Origin: Ramlibacter terrae
Lineage (GTDB): Bacteria > Pseudomonadota > Gammaproteobacteria > Burkholderiales > Burkholderiaceae_C
Reading direction: 5' to 3'
DNA: 64,000 bases
Assembly: GCA_013127575.1 (NCBI GenBank)
Contig: CP053418.1
Coordinates: 620,001-684,000 of the forward strand
Under the pieces are notes generated by a model, which was not told the DNA's origin, did not search any database, and saw only the letters and a list, made by a program, of their open reading frames with translations. Made by a program: the position numbers and the translations under genes. The first letter of the stretch is position 1; each line of letters begins with the position of its first letter. Positions 51,897 to 62,679 of the stretch are shown here, piece after piece.

Positions 51897-52218
51897 TCAT
51901 CGACATGCGCACCTACACGATCCAGGTCGGCGCGATGGGCGAGTTCCTCGCGCGCTATGCCCGCGACGGGCTGGCGGTGCAGAGCGAACACTGGGCGCGC
52001 CGCTGGCCTACTGCACGACCGACATCGGCGAACTGAGCACGGTGGTGCACCTCTGGCAGTACACCGACATGGCGGACCGCGAACGCCGGCGCGCGGCGCT
52101 CGAAGCCGATCCGCGCTGGCTCGCGTACCGCAACGGCAGCGCGTCGCTGGTGCTGCGCCAGCAGAACCAGATCCTGCGCGGGGTCGACTTCCCGGCGCTG
52201 CTCGCGCGCGCCGGCTGA
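51893..52218 (+). CDS. NIPSNAP family protein (frameshifted)
   Basis: A dimeric ferredoxin-like barrel protein of about 108 residues. I start it at GTG 51893 (MIIDMRTYTIQVGAMGEFLA), the usual NIPSNAP beginning, overlapping the hyi stop. A missing base near 52003 precedes CTTDIGELSTVVHLWQYTDM, and ADRERRRAALEADPRWLAYR completes the conserved second half. NIPSNAP proteins occur widely in Burkholderiales catabolic operons, without known catalysis. It is convergent with the indolepyruvate oxidoreductase gene, the stops one base apart. Confidence 0.85.
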
Positions 52219-52219
52219 A

Positions 52220-55200
52220 TCAGGCCGTGGCCGCGTCCTTCGCGGGCGCGGAGGCGGGCGCATCCAGCTTCGCGGCCGGTGGGTCCACTGGGCTTCCGCG
52301 GCGGCGACGCTTTCCGCCTTCACGTGGCCGTAGCCGCGGATCTGTTCCGGCACCACGGCCAACGCCACGGCGGTGGACAGGTCCAGCAGGTGCAGGCGCG
52401 GCAGCAGGCCTTCGATCGTGGTGCGATAGCGGGCGATGAGCGCGCGTTCCTGCCGGCGTTCCGCGGTGCGGCCGAACGGGTCGAAGGCCGTGCCGCGCAG
52501 GCCACGCAAGGCGGCGAGCGCGCGCAGCAGCGGCTTCATCCACGGGCCGAAAGCCTGCTTCACCGGGCGGCCTTGTGCATCGCGCTTGCCCGGGATCGGC
52601 GGGGCCATGTGGAAGCGCACGGTGCCGCGCCCTTCGAACTGCTCGGCGAGCCGGCGGTCGAAGCTGCCTTCGGTGAACAGGCGCGCGACTTCGTATTCGT
52701 CCTTGTACGCCATCAGGCGGAACAGGTTGACCGCCACCGCACGCGACAGGCGCTCGCCGCCGACCGTGCTGGCTTCGATGGCGCGCACGCGCTCGACGAA
52801 GCCGCTGTAGCCGTCCGCATAGCGCTGGTCCCTGGTAGGCGGCGAGAAATTCCGCGCGCTGCGCGACCAGCGCCGACACGCTCTCCTGCCGCTGCAGCAC
52901 CACCGGCTGGCCGGGCGATGCGATCCGTTGCACGGCGCCGGGTCGACCGCGGCGCGGCGGCCCCATTCGAATGCCTGCTGGTTCGCCTTGACCGCCACGC
53001 CGTTGATGGCGATGGCCTGCAGCAGCGCGGCGGAGGACAGCGGCTTTGGCCCTGCTGGAACGCGAAGCCGAGCATGAACAGGTTGGTGGCGATGGCGTCG
53101 CCCAGCAGCGCGGTGGCGAGCCGGGTGCCGTCGATGAAGACCGCGCCGTCGCCGGTCGCTTCGGCGATGAGGCCGCGCAGGGCATCGGCCGGGTACTCCC
53201 AGTCGCGCTGCTGCGCGAAGTGGCCGGTCGGCTGTTCGTGCGTGTTGACGATGGCGCGCGTGCGGCCGGGCCGCATGCGGGCGATGGCGTCGGCGGCCGC
53301 CGCGGTCAGCATGTCGCAGCCGAGGACGAGGTCGGCCTCGCCGGTCGGAATGCGCTGCGCCAGCAGCATGGAAGGATCGGCCGCGAGGCGCACGTGCGAC
53401 GTGACGGAGCCGTTCTTCTGCGACATGCCCGTCATGTCCAGCACCGACACGCCCTTGCCTTCGAGGTGCGCCGCCATCCCGATCAGCGCGCCGAGCGTGA
53501 TGACGCCGGTGCCGCCGATGCCGGTGATGAGGATGTTGTGCATGCGCTGGCCGAGGTCGTGCGCGGGTTCCAGCAACGCGGGCAGGCCGGCGCTGGCGGC
53601 CGCGGGCGCCGCGGCCTTGGCCTTGCGCGGCGTCACGCCTTCGACGGTGACGAAGCTCGGGCAGAAACCTTTCAGGCACGACAGGTCGGCATTGCACGAC
53701 GACTGGTCGACCGTGCGCTTGAGCCCGAAAGGCGTGTTCAACGGCTGCAGCGACGTGCAGTTGGACGCCACGCCGCAGTCGCCGCAGCCTTCGCACACCA
53801 GTTCGTTGATCACGACGCGGCTGGCGGCGGGCGGGAACTCGCCCTTCTTGCGGCGGCGGCGCTTCTCGGCAGCACAGACCTGGTCGTAGATCAGCACGGA
53901 GACGCCTTCGAACGCGCGCAGTTCGCGCTGCACCGTTTCCATCTCGTCGCGGTGGCTGACGGTGAAGCGCAGGTTGGCGCTGTCGGCGGGCAGCTGCGAA
54001 CGGTCGTTCCAGCGCGACGGGTCCTCGGCCACCAGCGCGATGCGGCGCACGCCTTCGGCGGCGAGCTGGTGCGCGATGCGCGGCACCGTCAGCGGGCCGT
54101 CGACCGGCTGGCCGCCTGTCATCGCCACCGCGTCGTTGTAGAGGATCTTGTAGGTGATGTTGACGCCGGCCGCGACGGCGGCGCGCACCGCCAGCGAACC
54201 CGAGTGGTAGTAGGTGCCGTCGCCGAGGTTGGCGAACACGTGCGGCCGCACGGAGAACCACGCCTGCCCGAGCCGGGGCGCGCCTTCGCCGCCCATCTGC
54301 GTGGTGGTCTTGTTGTGCTCGGGGAAGATCGCCGTCGCCATCACGTGGCAGCCGATGCCGGCCAGCGCGAGGCTGCCTTCGGGCACGCGCGTCGAGGTGT
54401 TGTGGGGGCAGCCGGAGCAGTACCACGCCGGCCGCGTCGGCGTGGCCACCGCCTTCTCCAGGATCTCGTCCTTGGCATCGAGCAGCGCGAGCCGCTCGCG
54501 GATCGCGTCGCTCTGGTGGAAGCGCCCGATCCGCTGCGCGATCACGCGCGCGATCTGCGCCACCGACAGGTCGGCGGTGGCCGGCAGCAGCCAGCGACCC
54601 CGCGGATGCACCCATTCGCCGAGCTCGTCGAACTTGCCGATGACGCGCGGCCGCACGTCCTCGCGCCAGTTGTAGAGGTGCTCCTTGAGCTGGTACTCGA
54701 CGATCTGGCGCTTCTCCTCGACGACCGGGATCTCCTCGAGGCCGTCGGCGAACTCGCGGATCGAGTCGGGTTCCAGCGGCCACGGCATCGCGACCTTGAA
54801 CAGGCGCAGGCCCAGCTCGGCGCCGCGCTGTTCGTCGAGCCCCAGTTCCTCCAGCGCTTCGAGGACGTCGCGGTACGACTTGCCCGAGGCCACGATGCCC
54901 AGCCGCGCGTTGGGCGCATCGCGCGTCACGTGGTTGAGGCGGTTGGCGCGGGCATAGGCGATGGCGGCATAGATCTTGTAGTCCTGCATCAGCGCTTCCT
55001 GCTTGCGCGCCTGGATGCCGAGCGTGTCGGTGGACAGGCGCGCATGCATGCCGGCGTCCGGCGGCACGAAGTCCTGGGGCAGCGCGAAGGGCCGCATGGC
55101 GTCGCCGACGTCGATCGAGGCCGAGGATTCGACCGTGTCGGCCAGCGCCTTGAAGCCGACCGGCAGCCCGGCGAAGCGCGACATCGCGAAGCCGTGCAGG

Positions 55201-55742
55201 CCCAGCTCCGGGTAGTCCTCGACGCCTTGCGGGTACAGCATCGGGATCATCGAGGCCGCGAACAGGTGGTCGCTCTGGTTCGGCAGCGTCGACGAGTACG
55301 CGCCGTGGTCGTCGCCGGCCACCAGCAGGATGCCGCCGTGGCGCGACGTGCCCGCGTGCGCCATGTGCTTGAAGACGTCGCCGCAGCGGTCGACGCCGGG
55401 CGCCTTGCCGTACCAGAGCGCGAACACGCCGTCGTAGTCGCTGCCGCCCGTGAGGTGCACCTGCTGCGTGCCCCACACCGCCGTGGCCGCGAGTTCCTCG
55501 TTGAGGCCCGGCAGGAACTTGACGTCGTGCCGCTTCAGGTGCTCTTCGGCGGCCCACAACGCTTCGTCGAGCCCGCCCAGCGGCGAGCCGCGGTAGCCCG
55601 AGACGAAGCCTGCCGTGCGCAGCCCCTGCGCCGCGTCGCGCTGCTGCTGCACCAGCATCAGCCGCACCAGCGCCTGCACGCCGTTGAGATAGATGCGGCC
55701 GTCGGTGGCGGTGTACTTGTCCGATAGCGCGACGTCCTTCAT
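52220..55742 (-). CDS. Indolepyruvate ferredoxin oxidoreductase, fused alpha/beta/gamma (frameshifted at 3' end)
   Basis: A 1,174-residue 2-oxoacid:acceptor oxidoreductase that decarboxylates aryl- or branched pyruvates to acyl-CoA. Start [20 protein letters not shown] overlaps the upstream ThDP enzyme. The pyrimidine domain has FVSGYRGSPLGGLDEALWAA. The ThDP domain has WYCSGCPHNTSTRVPEGSLA, GIGCHVMATAIFPEHNKTTT and GDGTYYHSGSLAVRAAVAAG. Fe-S ligands are in VCEGCGDCGVASNCTSLQPL and SSCNADLSCLKGFCPSFV. The gamma domain has GIGGTGVITLGALIGMAAHL; the last 230 residues are DUF6537-like (LIARYRTTIEGLLPRL). The first 870 residues are unbroken; breaks near 53050, 52942, 52836 and 52285 follow. Substrate unproven. 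Confidence 0.93.
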
Positions 55743-57503
55743 GCGGCGGCTCCGTCGTACCAGCGGTTGTCCCCCAGCATCATCTCCCGGTGGCCGCGGC
55801 CGGCCGGGATCATCGGGTAGCAGTTCTCCTGCTGCACGACGCGCACGTCGAGGAAGAACGGCCCTTCGTGCGCGAGGCACTCCGCCAGCGCGCCGGCGAG
55901 TTCTTCCGGCGCATCGACGCGGCGCGCGCCCCAGCCGAAGGCCTTCGCCAGCGCGACGAAATCGGGCAGCGCCGCGTTCCAGCTGTGGCTCAGGCGGTTG
56001 CCGTGGATCAGCTCCTGCCACTGGCGCACCATGCCCATGTAGGTGTTGTTCGAGAGGACAACCTTCACCGGCGTCGCGTGCTGCATCGCCGTGGAGAGAG
56101 CTCCCGGATGTTCATCAGGATGGAGGCATCGCCGCTCACGCAGACCACGGTCTTCTCCGGGTGCGCGACCTGCGCGCCGATCGCGGCCGGCAGCCCATAG
56201 CCCATGGTGCCGGCGCCGCCGGAGGTGAGCCAGCGCCGCGGCGCTTCGAACTTCAGGTGCTGCGCGGCCCACATCTGGTGCTGCCCGACGTCGGTGGAGA
56301 CGATCGCATTGCGGGTCGCAAGCTGGCGCTGCAGTTCGTGCATCAGGTGCTGCGGCAGGATGGCGTCGGCGCGCGGCGCGAAGGCCAGGCTGTCGAAGCC
56401 GCGCCAGCCGGCGATGCGTTCCCACCAGGCATCGAGCCGCTCCGGGGGCGGCGCTTGCGCGGGCAGTGCCTGCAACAGCGCCTGCAGCACTTGCCCGCAG
56501 TCGCCGTGCAGCGCGACGTCGACATTCACCACCTTGTTGATGTTGCGCGGGTCGATGTCCGGTGGATCTTCTTCGCCTGCGGGGCGAAGTCGGCCAGCTT
56601 GCTGGTGACGCGGTCGTCGAAGCGCGCGCCGATGCACACGATCAGGTCGGCGTGGTGCATCGCCTGGTTGGCTTCCAGCGTGCCGTGCATGCCGAGCATG
56701 CCGAGGAACAGCGGATCGGAGGCCGGGAAGGCGCCCAGGCCCATCAGCGTCAGCGTGGTCGGCAGGTGCAGGCGGCGCGCGAGCGCGGCGAAGGCGTCGC
56801 ACGCGGCGGGGCCGGCGTTGATCAAGCCACCGCCGCCGTACAGCACCGGGCGCCGCGCCTCGCGCATCAGGTCAACGGCGCGTTGCAGCGACGCGGCGGG
56901 CGGCAGCGCCGGAAAGGCGGCAGGCAGTTCGACCGGCGCGTCGGCGGCTGCGGGTGCGACCTGCAGTTGCACGTCCTTCGGCACGTCGAGCAGCACCGGG
57001 CCCGGCTTGCCGGACGCGGCGATCGCGAGTGCCTTGCGCACCGACGCCGCGGCCTCGCCGGCGTGCCGCAGCTGGTGGTTCCACTTCGTCACCGGCTTCG
57101 ACAGGCCGATGGCATCGCATTCTGGAAGGCCTGCGTGCCGATCACGCCGGTGGCCACGGCCGCTGATGCACAGCACGGGGATCGCGTCGCTGTGCGCGTC
57201 GAGCAGGCCCGTGATGGTGTTGCTCACGCCCGGGCCCGAGGTGACCAGCACCACGCCGACGCGGCCGGTGCTGCGCGCATAGCCTTCGGCCGCGTGGACG
57301 GCGGCCTGCTCGTGCCGCACCAGCACGTGACGCAGGGCGGGGCGCTGGTACAGCGCGTCGTATAGCGGCAGCGCGGCGCCGCCGGGGTAGCCGAAGATCG
57401 TGTCGATGCCGCAGGCGATCAGCGTGTCCAGCAGGACTTCGGCGCCGTTGCGCAAGGCGGCTTGCGGCGGCGTGTCGAAGGGGCGTTCGGCGGTGTTCGT
57501 CAT
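55739..57503 (-). CDS. Acetolactate synthase-type ThDP enzyme, large subunit (frameshifted)
   Basis: About 588 residues. [20 protein letters not shown] leads to [20 protein letters not shown] and the catalytic Glu in [20 protein letters not shown], which marks it as acetolactate-synthase-like rather than glyoxylate carboligase (Val there). Repairs at CCAGG near 57162 and 57124 give [25 protein letters not shown] near 56563 gives [36 protein letters not shown] and [16 protein letters not shown] are the ThDP/Mg motif. [20 protein letters not shown] is an AHAS-type tail. No small subunit (ilvN/ilvH) is nearby, so role may be catabolic. Overlaps the indolepyruvate oxidoreductase start. ATG 57506 is an alternative. 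Confidence 0.88.
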
Positions 57504-57609
57504 CATGGGTCCATTGTTCTGCGAAAGGTGCAGAAGGTTTTCAGTTTGTCGCCCGCGGTCGGTGCATTTGCCGAAAGATCGGCTGGAATCGGTCGACCCG
57601 ACAGAAAAG

Positions 57610-58609
57610 TCAGCGGCGGGCGGCGCGGTCCAGCCCGCGCACCAGCGGCACCAGGAGGTCCAGCACCGGCGTGGCGACGCCCCGTTCCCGGGCGAACTGC
57701 TGGACTTGCCCGAGGATGGCCTCGACCTCCATGGCCCGGCCCTGCAGCGCGTCCTGTAGCATCGAGGGCCGGATGCTCGGCGCCGCGCTGCCGTCGACCG
57801 CCGCACCCAGCCGCGGCGCCGCCTTGGCGGCCGTCGCGCGGTCCGACAGGTCGACGCCGTCGGCCGCCGCGATGGCGGCGATCTCGTCGATCACCTGCTC
57901 CAGCAAGCCCTGCAGGCCGGGCTCCAGCGCCAGCTGGTCCACGGGCAGGCGCGTGAGGGCGCACAGCGAGTTGAGCGGCGCGTTGCGCAGCAGCTTGGCC
58001 CAGATGCGGGCGCGCAGGTCGGTGACCGCCTCGGCCCGCACCTGCGCCGCGCGCAGCACGGCCACGATCTCCTGCAGCCGCGGCGAGAGCCGGCCGTCGG
58101 GCTCGCCCAGCAGCCACTGGTTGTTGGCCGCGTGGCGCACCACGCCGGGCCGCACCACTTCGTTGGCGGAATAGACGACGCAGCCGATCGCGCGCCGCGG
58201 GCCGACGTGCGACCACAGCGCGCCTTCCGGGTCGAGCAGGGGCAGCTTGCCGACGGGCGCCGCGTCGCCATCGCCGCGGTGGTTCCACCACCACGGGATG
58301 CCGTTGTTGGCGAACACGGCGACGCCACCGGGAGCGAGCAGGGAAGCGATCGCGCGGGCCGCGGCGGGCTGCGCCCGGGCCTTGAGCGTGACGAAGACGG
58401 TGTCCTGCGGCGGCAGCGTGCCCGGATCGTCGGTGGCATGCGCGGGCCGCACGACGAACTCCCCTTCGGCGCTCAGCAGCGACAGGCCGCTCGACTGGAT
58501 CGCCTCCGGTGGTCACCGCGGGCGACCACCGAAACGATGCCGCCCGCCTGCAGCAGGCGCGCAGCCGGTAGCCGCCGACCGCGCCGGCGCCGAAAACGCA
58601 GGTGCGCAC
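57610..58609 (-). CDS. Ketopantoate reductase-like protein, PanE/ApbA family (frameshifted)
   Basis: About 334 residues. GTG start MRTCVFGAGAVGGY is the Rossmann motif; CCTGG repairs near 58573 and 58510 give GYLAARLLQAGGIVSVVARG and DHLEAIQSSGLSLL. TVFVTLKARAQPAAARAIAS, VAVFANNGIPWWWNHRG and IGCVVYSANEVVRPGVVRHA are typical of the family. The C-terminal ApbA_C domain contains RIWAKLLRNAPLNSLCALTR with the catalytic-type Lys and Asn, and SIRPSMLQDALQGRAMEVEA. Many members in catabolic clusters are not panE but reduce other 2-oxo acids; the context (next to an FMN alpha-hydroxyacid oxidase) favours that. Confidence 0.87.
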
Positions 58610-58615
58610 GGCGCG

Positions 58616-59831
58616 CTACGCGGCTTCCCTGAGCGCGCGCACCGGCGGCCGCGCCGCGGCAGTGCCTGCGTCCGCGTGCGTCGCGGCCGGCCACAGGTAG
58701 CTCGCGTCGAGCGCGGAGAACGAGGCGCAGCCGATCTGCGCCATCACCATGTCGACCTCCTTGCGGACGATCTGCAGCACGTGTGCCGCGCCGGCCGGCC
58801 GGCGACCGCCACGCCGAACAGCGTCGGCCGGCCGAAGATCGCCGACTGCGCGCCCAGGCAGCGCGCGACCACGACGTCGGAGCCGCGCCGCACGCCGCTG
58901 TCGAGGATCAGTTCCAGGTCCTTGCCGACGGCGTCCCGGATCGCGGGCAGCACTTCGAGCGACGAAGGCGAAGCATCGAGCTGGCGCCCGCCGTGGTTGG
59001 ACACCACGAGGCCATCGGCGCCCAGCGCCACCGCCTCGCGCGCGTCCTCGGGGTGCATCAAGCCCTTGATCACGAGCGGACCGGCCCGGGCCGCGCGGAT
59101 GCGGCGCAGGTGGTCCCAGTTCACCATCGGCGCCGGCGTCAGCGTGCCGTACATGTCGGCCACCTGCGCCGCGCTCGCGTTCGCCGGCGCATAGGGCTTC
59201 CAATTGCGCATCATCGGGATGCCGCCGGTGCGCAGGTAGCGGATCACCCACGCGGGGTGGCCGAGCGCTTCCAGCACCACGCCCGGCGTCATGCGGAACG
59301 GGCGCGAGAAGCCGTTGCGGCGGTTGCGCTCGCGGTTGGAGTTGACCGGCACGTCCACCGACACGACCAGCACGCGCACGCCGGCCTTGCGGGCGCGCTG
59401 CACCAGGTCGGCGTTGATCGCTTCGTCGCTGGTGCAGTACATCTGGAACCAGACGTTCTCGGGCGCGAGTGGCGCCACTTCCTCCAGCGCGCCGTTGGCC
59501 GCGCTGGAGAGCAGGAAGGGCACGTTGGCCTCGCGCGCGGCGTGGGCGAGCATCGCGTCGGCGTCGGGACGGAACAGGCCCGCCAGGCCCGTCGGCGAGA
59601 TGCCGATGGGGCTCGCATAGCGGCGGCCGAACAGCACCACGGACTGGTCGCGCTTCGTCACGTCGCGCAGGTAGCGCGGCACCAGCTTGTGCTGCGCGAA
59701 GGCACTGCGGTTGCGTTCCGGCACAGCTCGTCGTCGGCGCCGCCGTCGATGAAGTCGAAGGCGATGCGCGGCAGCTTGCGGCGCGCCATCTCGCGCACGT
59801 CGTGGAGGTTGATCGCGGACTGGATGTTCAT
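58616..59831 (-). CDS. FMN-dependent alpha-hydroxy-acid oxidase/dehydrogenase (frameshifted)
   Basis: Enzyme of the LldD/glycolate oxidase family, about 405 residues, oxidising an L-2-hydroxy acid to a 2-oxo acid. MNIQSAINLHDVREMARRKL and RIAFDFIDGGADDELC form the N-terminus; CCTGG repair near 59727 gives LERNRSAFAQHKLVPRYLRD. FMN contacts are in ASPIGISPTGLAGLFRPDAD, VWFQMYCTSDEAINADLVQR and PLVIKGLMHPEDAREAVALG. The catalytic His is in VVSNHGGRQLDASPSSLEVL, with LDSGVRRGSDVVVARCLG. A second CCTGG repair near 58797 gives VAGLAGAAHVLQIVRKEVDM. It follows the TRAP genes, so likely oxidises the imported acid. Confidence 0.93.
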
Positions 59832-59904
59832 GGCGTCACCTTAAGTGCGGGCCGCGGCCGTGCAAAGCGATGGCACGGCGCCGGTTTCACATGTTGAACT
59901 TGCT

Positions 59905-61176
59905 TCACTTCACCAGCGCCAGCGCGAAGGCCGGCACATAGGTGACCAGCACCAGCACCACCAGCATCATCGCCACGAAGGGCAGGATGGCGCGCGCCAC
60001 CGGCCACAGCTTCAGCCCGCTGATGGCCATGCCGACGAACAGGCAGTAGCCGATGGGCGGCGCCGCCATGCCGATGGCGACGTTGGTGACGATGGTGGCG
60101 CCGAAGTGGATCGGGTCGACGCCGAACTGGTTGGCGATGCTGATCAGCATCGGCCCCAGGATCACCATGATGGCGATCTCGTCCATCACGGCGGCCAGCA
60201 GGAAGAAGCCGATGTTCAGCGCCAGCAGCATCGTCCACTTCTCGTGGAAGTGCAGGGCCAGCCACGCGGCCAGCTTGGTGGCCAGCTGCTCCTGCGCCAC
60301 CGGGAAGCTGAAGCCGTTGGAGACGGCGACGATCGCCATCACGATCGCGCTGATCGTCATCGCGCTGGAGAGCACCGCCGGCAGTTGCCGCCAGTGCAGG
60401 CGCCGCTCGATCACGAGCCCGACGAACAGCGCGTAGACGCAGGCCACCACCGCTGCCTCGGTGGGCGTGAAGGCGCCGCCGTAGATGCCGCCCAGCACCA
60501 CCACCGGCGCCAGCAGCGCCCAGATGCCTTCGCGCAGCGCAGCCCGGATCTCGGGCCGGGTGGCGCGCGCCGCGCGCGGCCGGCGGCTGCGCAAGCCGTT
60601 GGTGACGGCGATCGCGGCCATGCCCAGCGCCATCAACAGGCCCGGCAGCACGCCGGAGAGGAACAGGCGCGTGATCGACTGTTCGGCGATCACGCCCCAG
60701 ATCACGAACGCGATCGACGGCGGGATCAGCGGCGCCAGCACGCCGGCGCTGACCACCAGCGCTGTGGCGTAGGCCTTGCTGTAGCCGCGCTCGGCCATCG
60801 CCGGGATCATCACCGCGCCGATGGCGGCCGTGGTCGCAGGCGCCGAGCCGCTGACGGCCGCGAACACCAGTGCGGCGAGGATCACGGCCAGTTCCATGCC
60901 GCCGGGCAGGTGGCGCACGAACACGTCGGCCACGCGCACCAGGCGCTGCGACAGCCCGCCGGCGCTCATCAGCTCGCCGGCCAGCATGAAGAAGGGAATC
61001 GCCAGCAGCGAGAAGCTTTGCGTGCCCGCCACCAGCGTCTGCGGCAGCAGCATCGGCTCGATGCCCATGGCGAGGACCACGGCGATGACGCAGGCGGCGA
61101 TCGCGAAGGCGAACGGCATCCCCAGCACGACGAGGGTGCCGAAGCCGGCGGTGAGGATCCAGGCGGTGACGGACAT
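59905..61176 (-). CDS. dctM: TRAP transporter large permease DctM
   Basis: Intact, 423 residues with about 12 helices; sodium-driven transport subunit. MSVTAWILTAGFGTLVVLGM starts helix 1. Motifs are QSFSLLAIPFFMLAGELMSA, FAAVSGSAPATTAAIGAVMI, GVLAPLIPPSIAFVIWGVIA, VMDEIAIMVILGPMLISIA and GMAAPPIGYCLFVGMAISGL. It belongs to the same DctM family as the copy at 31461-32716 but differs widely in sequence, indicating another substrate. It is cotranscribed after dctQ (8 bp between). Confidence 0.94.
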   Translation of the reverse strand: MSVTAWILTAGFGTLVVLGMPFAFAIAACVIAVVLAMGIEPMLLPQTLVAGTQSFSLLAIPFFMLAGELMSAGGLSQRLVRVADVFVRHLPGGMELAVILAALVFAAVSGSAPATTAAIGAVMIPAMAERGYSKAYATALVVSAGVLAPLIPPSIAFVIWGVIAEQSITRLFLSGVLPGLLMALGMAAIAVTNGLRSRRPRAARATRPEIRAALREGIWALLAPVVVLGGIYGGAFTPTEAAVVACVYALFVGLVIERRLHWRQLPAVLSSAMTISAIVMAIVAVSNGFSFPVAQEQLATKLAAWLALHFHEKWTMLLALNIGFFLLAAVMDEIAIMVILGPMLISIANQFGVDPIHFGATIVTNVAIGMAAPPIGYCLFVGMAISGLKLWPVARAILPFVAMMLVVLVLVTYVPAFALALVK

Positions 61177-61183
61177 GCTGACT

Positions 61184-61674
61184 TCAGGTGGCGACCGGCG
61201 CCGGCGCGCGCGGCCCGAGCACGAGGCGCTCGAGCGCGAACACGGCGATGAGGGCGCCGCAGACCGGCGCACAGGCATAGAGCCGGTGAGGGAATAGCCG
61301 ATGGCGGCGGACGTGATGCCGCCGGCGTCGCGCACGTAGTTCACGCCCGACCAGGCGATGAAGCCGCCGGTGCCGGCGATGGCCAGCGTCACCAGCTTGT
61401 CCAGCACGATCTGCAAGGGAGTGGGCAGCTGTTCGACCAGCAGGTCCATGCGCACGTGGATGCCTTCGCGCACGCCCGCCGCGATGGCCAGCAGCATGCT
61501 CCAGCTGAAGCAGGTGACGGCCAGCTCCTCGGTCCAGCTCTGCGCCTGGCCGAAGACGTAGCGCATCACCACCTGCAGCGTGAGCGAAGCGAGCATCACC
61601 ACGGCGAGGCCGACGACGACGAAGCGCACCGCGCGGGCCAGCAGGTCGCAGGCCCGTTCCAGCACCGGCTTCAT
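61184..61674 (-). CDS. dctQ: TRAP transporter small permease DctQ (frameshifted once)
   Basis: About 164 residues with four helices: VRFVVVGLAVVMLASLTLQV, FSWSMLLAIAAGVREGIHVR, LVTLAIAGTGGFIAWSGVN, and, after CCTGG repair near 61292 (IGYSLTWLYACAPVCGAL), a last helix ending APAPVAT. SWTEELAVTCFSWSMLLA is the DctQ signature; REGIHVRMDLL is the usual His-Val-Arg block. The GTG-rich end lies 8 bp before dctM. It links receptor to channel in this second TRAP system. Confidence 0.9.
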
Positions 61675-61681
61675 GCCGCGC

Positions 61682-62679
61682 CTACTTCACCTGCTCCAGC
61701 GCCGCATTGAGCAGGTCGGGGCCGATGCTGGGCTTGAACTTCTCGTACACCGGCGCCACCGCCTTGCGGAAGGCGGCCGGGTCGTTCACCTTGTTGACGG
61801 TCATGCCCTTGCCCTGCAGCACGGCGATCATCTTCTCGGTGTGTTCGTAGTTCGCCTTGCGCTGCTGCTCGGTGGCGGCCTTGCCGGCTTCGATCACCGC
61901 CTTGCGCTGGTCGGCCGACAGCTTGCCGAGCGCGCGCTTGCTGATCAGGAGTTCGAGCGCGGTGTAGGTGTGGTTGGTCTGCGAAAGGTACTTGGTGACC
62001 TCGTAGACCTTGAGCGAATCGATGAAGGCGAGCGGCAGTTCGAGCCCGTCGATCATGCCCTGCTGCACCGCGGTGAAGGTCTCGCCCCGGGGCAGCGGCA
62101 CGGCGGAACCGCCGAGCGAATTGAACATGTCGATGAACACGGGGTTCTGCATCACGCGGAACTTCACGCCGGCCACGTCGCCCGGGTTCTGGATCGGCTT
62201 CTTGTTGTTGATCATGTTGCGGAAGCCCGCTTCCATGTAGCCGAGGACCACGATGCCCTTGGCGTCCAGGCGCTTCGACATCTCTGGCCGACCTTGCCGT
62301 CGAGCACCTTGCGCGCCTGCGCCTCGCTGGCATACAGGAAGGGCAAGTCGTTGAGCTGGAACGCGGGTTCGAGCTGCGCCACGACGGCGTTGGTGATGAT
62401 GGCCGCATCGACGGTGCCGAAGCGCAGGCCTTCCATCATCGGCTTCTCGTCGCCGAGCTGCCGGTTCGGGAACAGCTGCACTTCGATCGTGCCCTTGCTG
62501 GCCGCCTCGACGGCGTCCTTGAAGGCGTGCGCGCCGATCGCGGACGGATCCTGTGCGCTGTCGGCGGTGGCCCAGCCCAGCTTGATCACGGTCTTGGCGG
62601 GCTGCGCCAGCGCGGCCGGCGCAACGGCCAGCAGCGCGGCGGAGGCGAGGCACATCGAGAGGAAGGTCTTGCGGAACAT
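61682..62679 (-). CDS. dctP: TRAP transporter substrate-binding protein DctP (frameshifted once)
   Basis: Periplasmic receptor of about 333 residues. MFRKTFLSMCLASAALLAVA then APAALAQ is the signal peptide. The mature part is KTVIKLGWATADSAQDPSAI, FPNRQLGDEKPMMEGLRFG, FQLNDLPFLYASEAQARKVL. Restoring CCAGG near 62287 gives GKVGQEMSKRLDAKGIVVLG. The signature PGDVAGVKFRVMQNPVFIDM holds the Arg expected to bind a carboxylate, followed by FTAVQQGMIDGLELPLAFID and TNHTYTALELLISKRALGKL. RBS AAGGAGACA is present. ATG overlaps the amidohydrolase stop (TGATG). Likely ligand is an organic acid. Confidence 0.93.

Noticed and set aside
51955..55557. 1,200-codon minus-strand open frame over the indolepyruvate oxidoreductase
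   Set aside because: Its translation is Arg/Ala/Pro-rich without motifs until short patches where it coincides with the real frame after an indel; it is a GC-driven shadow of 52220-55742.
53046..55727. 893-codon plus-strand open frame
   Set aside because: Antisense to a well-supported enzyme gene, with biased Val/His/Arg/Gln composition typical of the complementary strand in GC-rich DNA and no recognisable domain.
55739..57503. Glyoxylate carboligase (gcl), suggested by nearby hyi and tartronate semialdehyde reductase homologues
   Set aside because: The catalytic Glu of acetolactate-synthase-type enzymes is present in [15 protein letters not shown], where Gcl has Val, and the C-terminal tail is AHAS-like.
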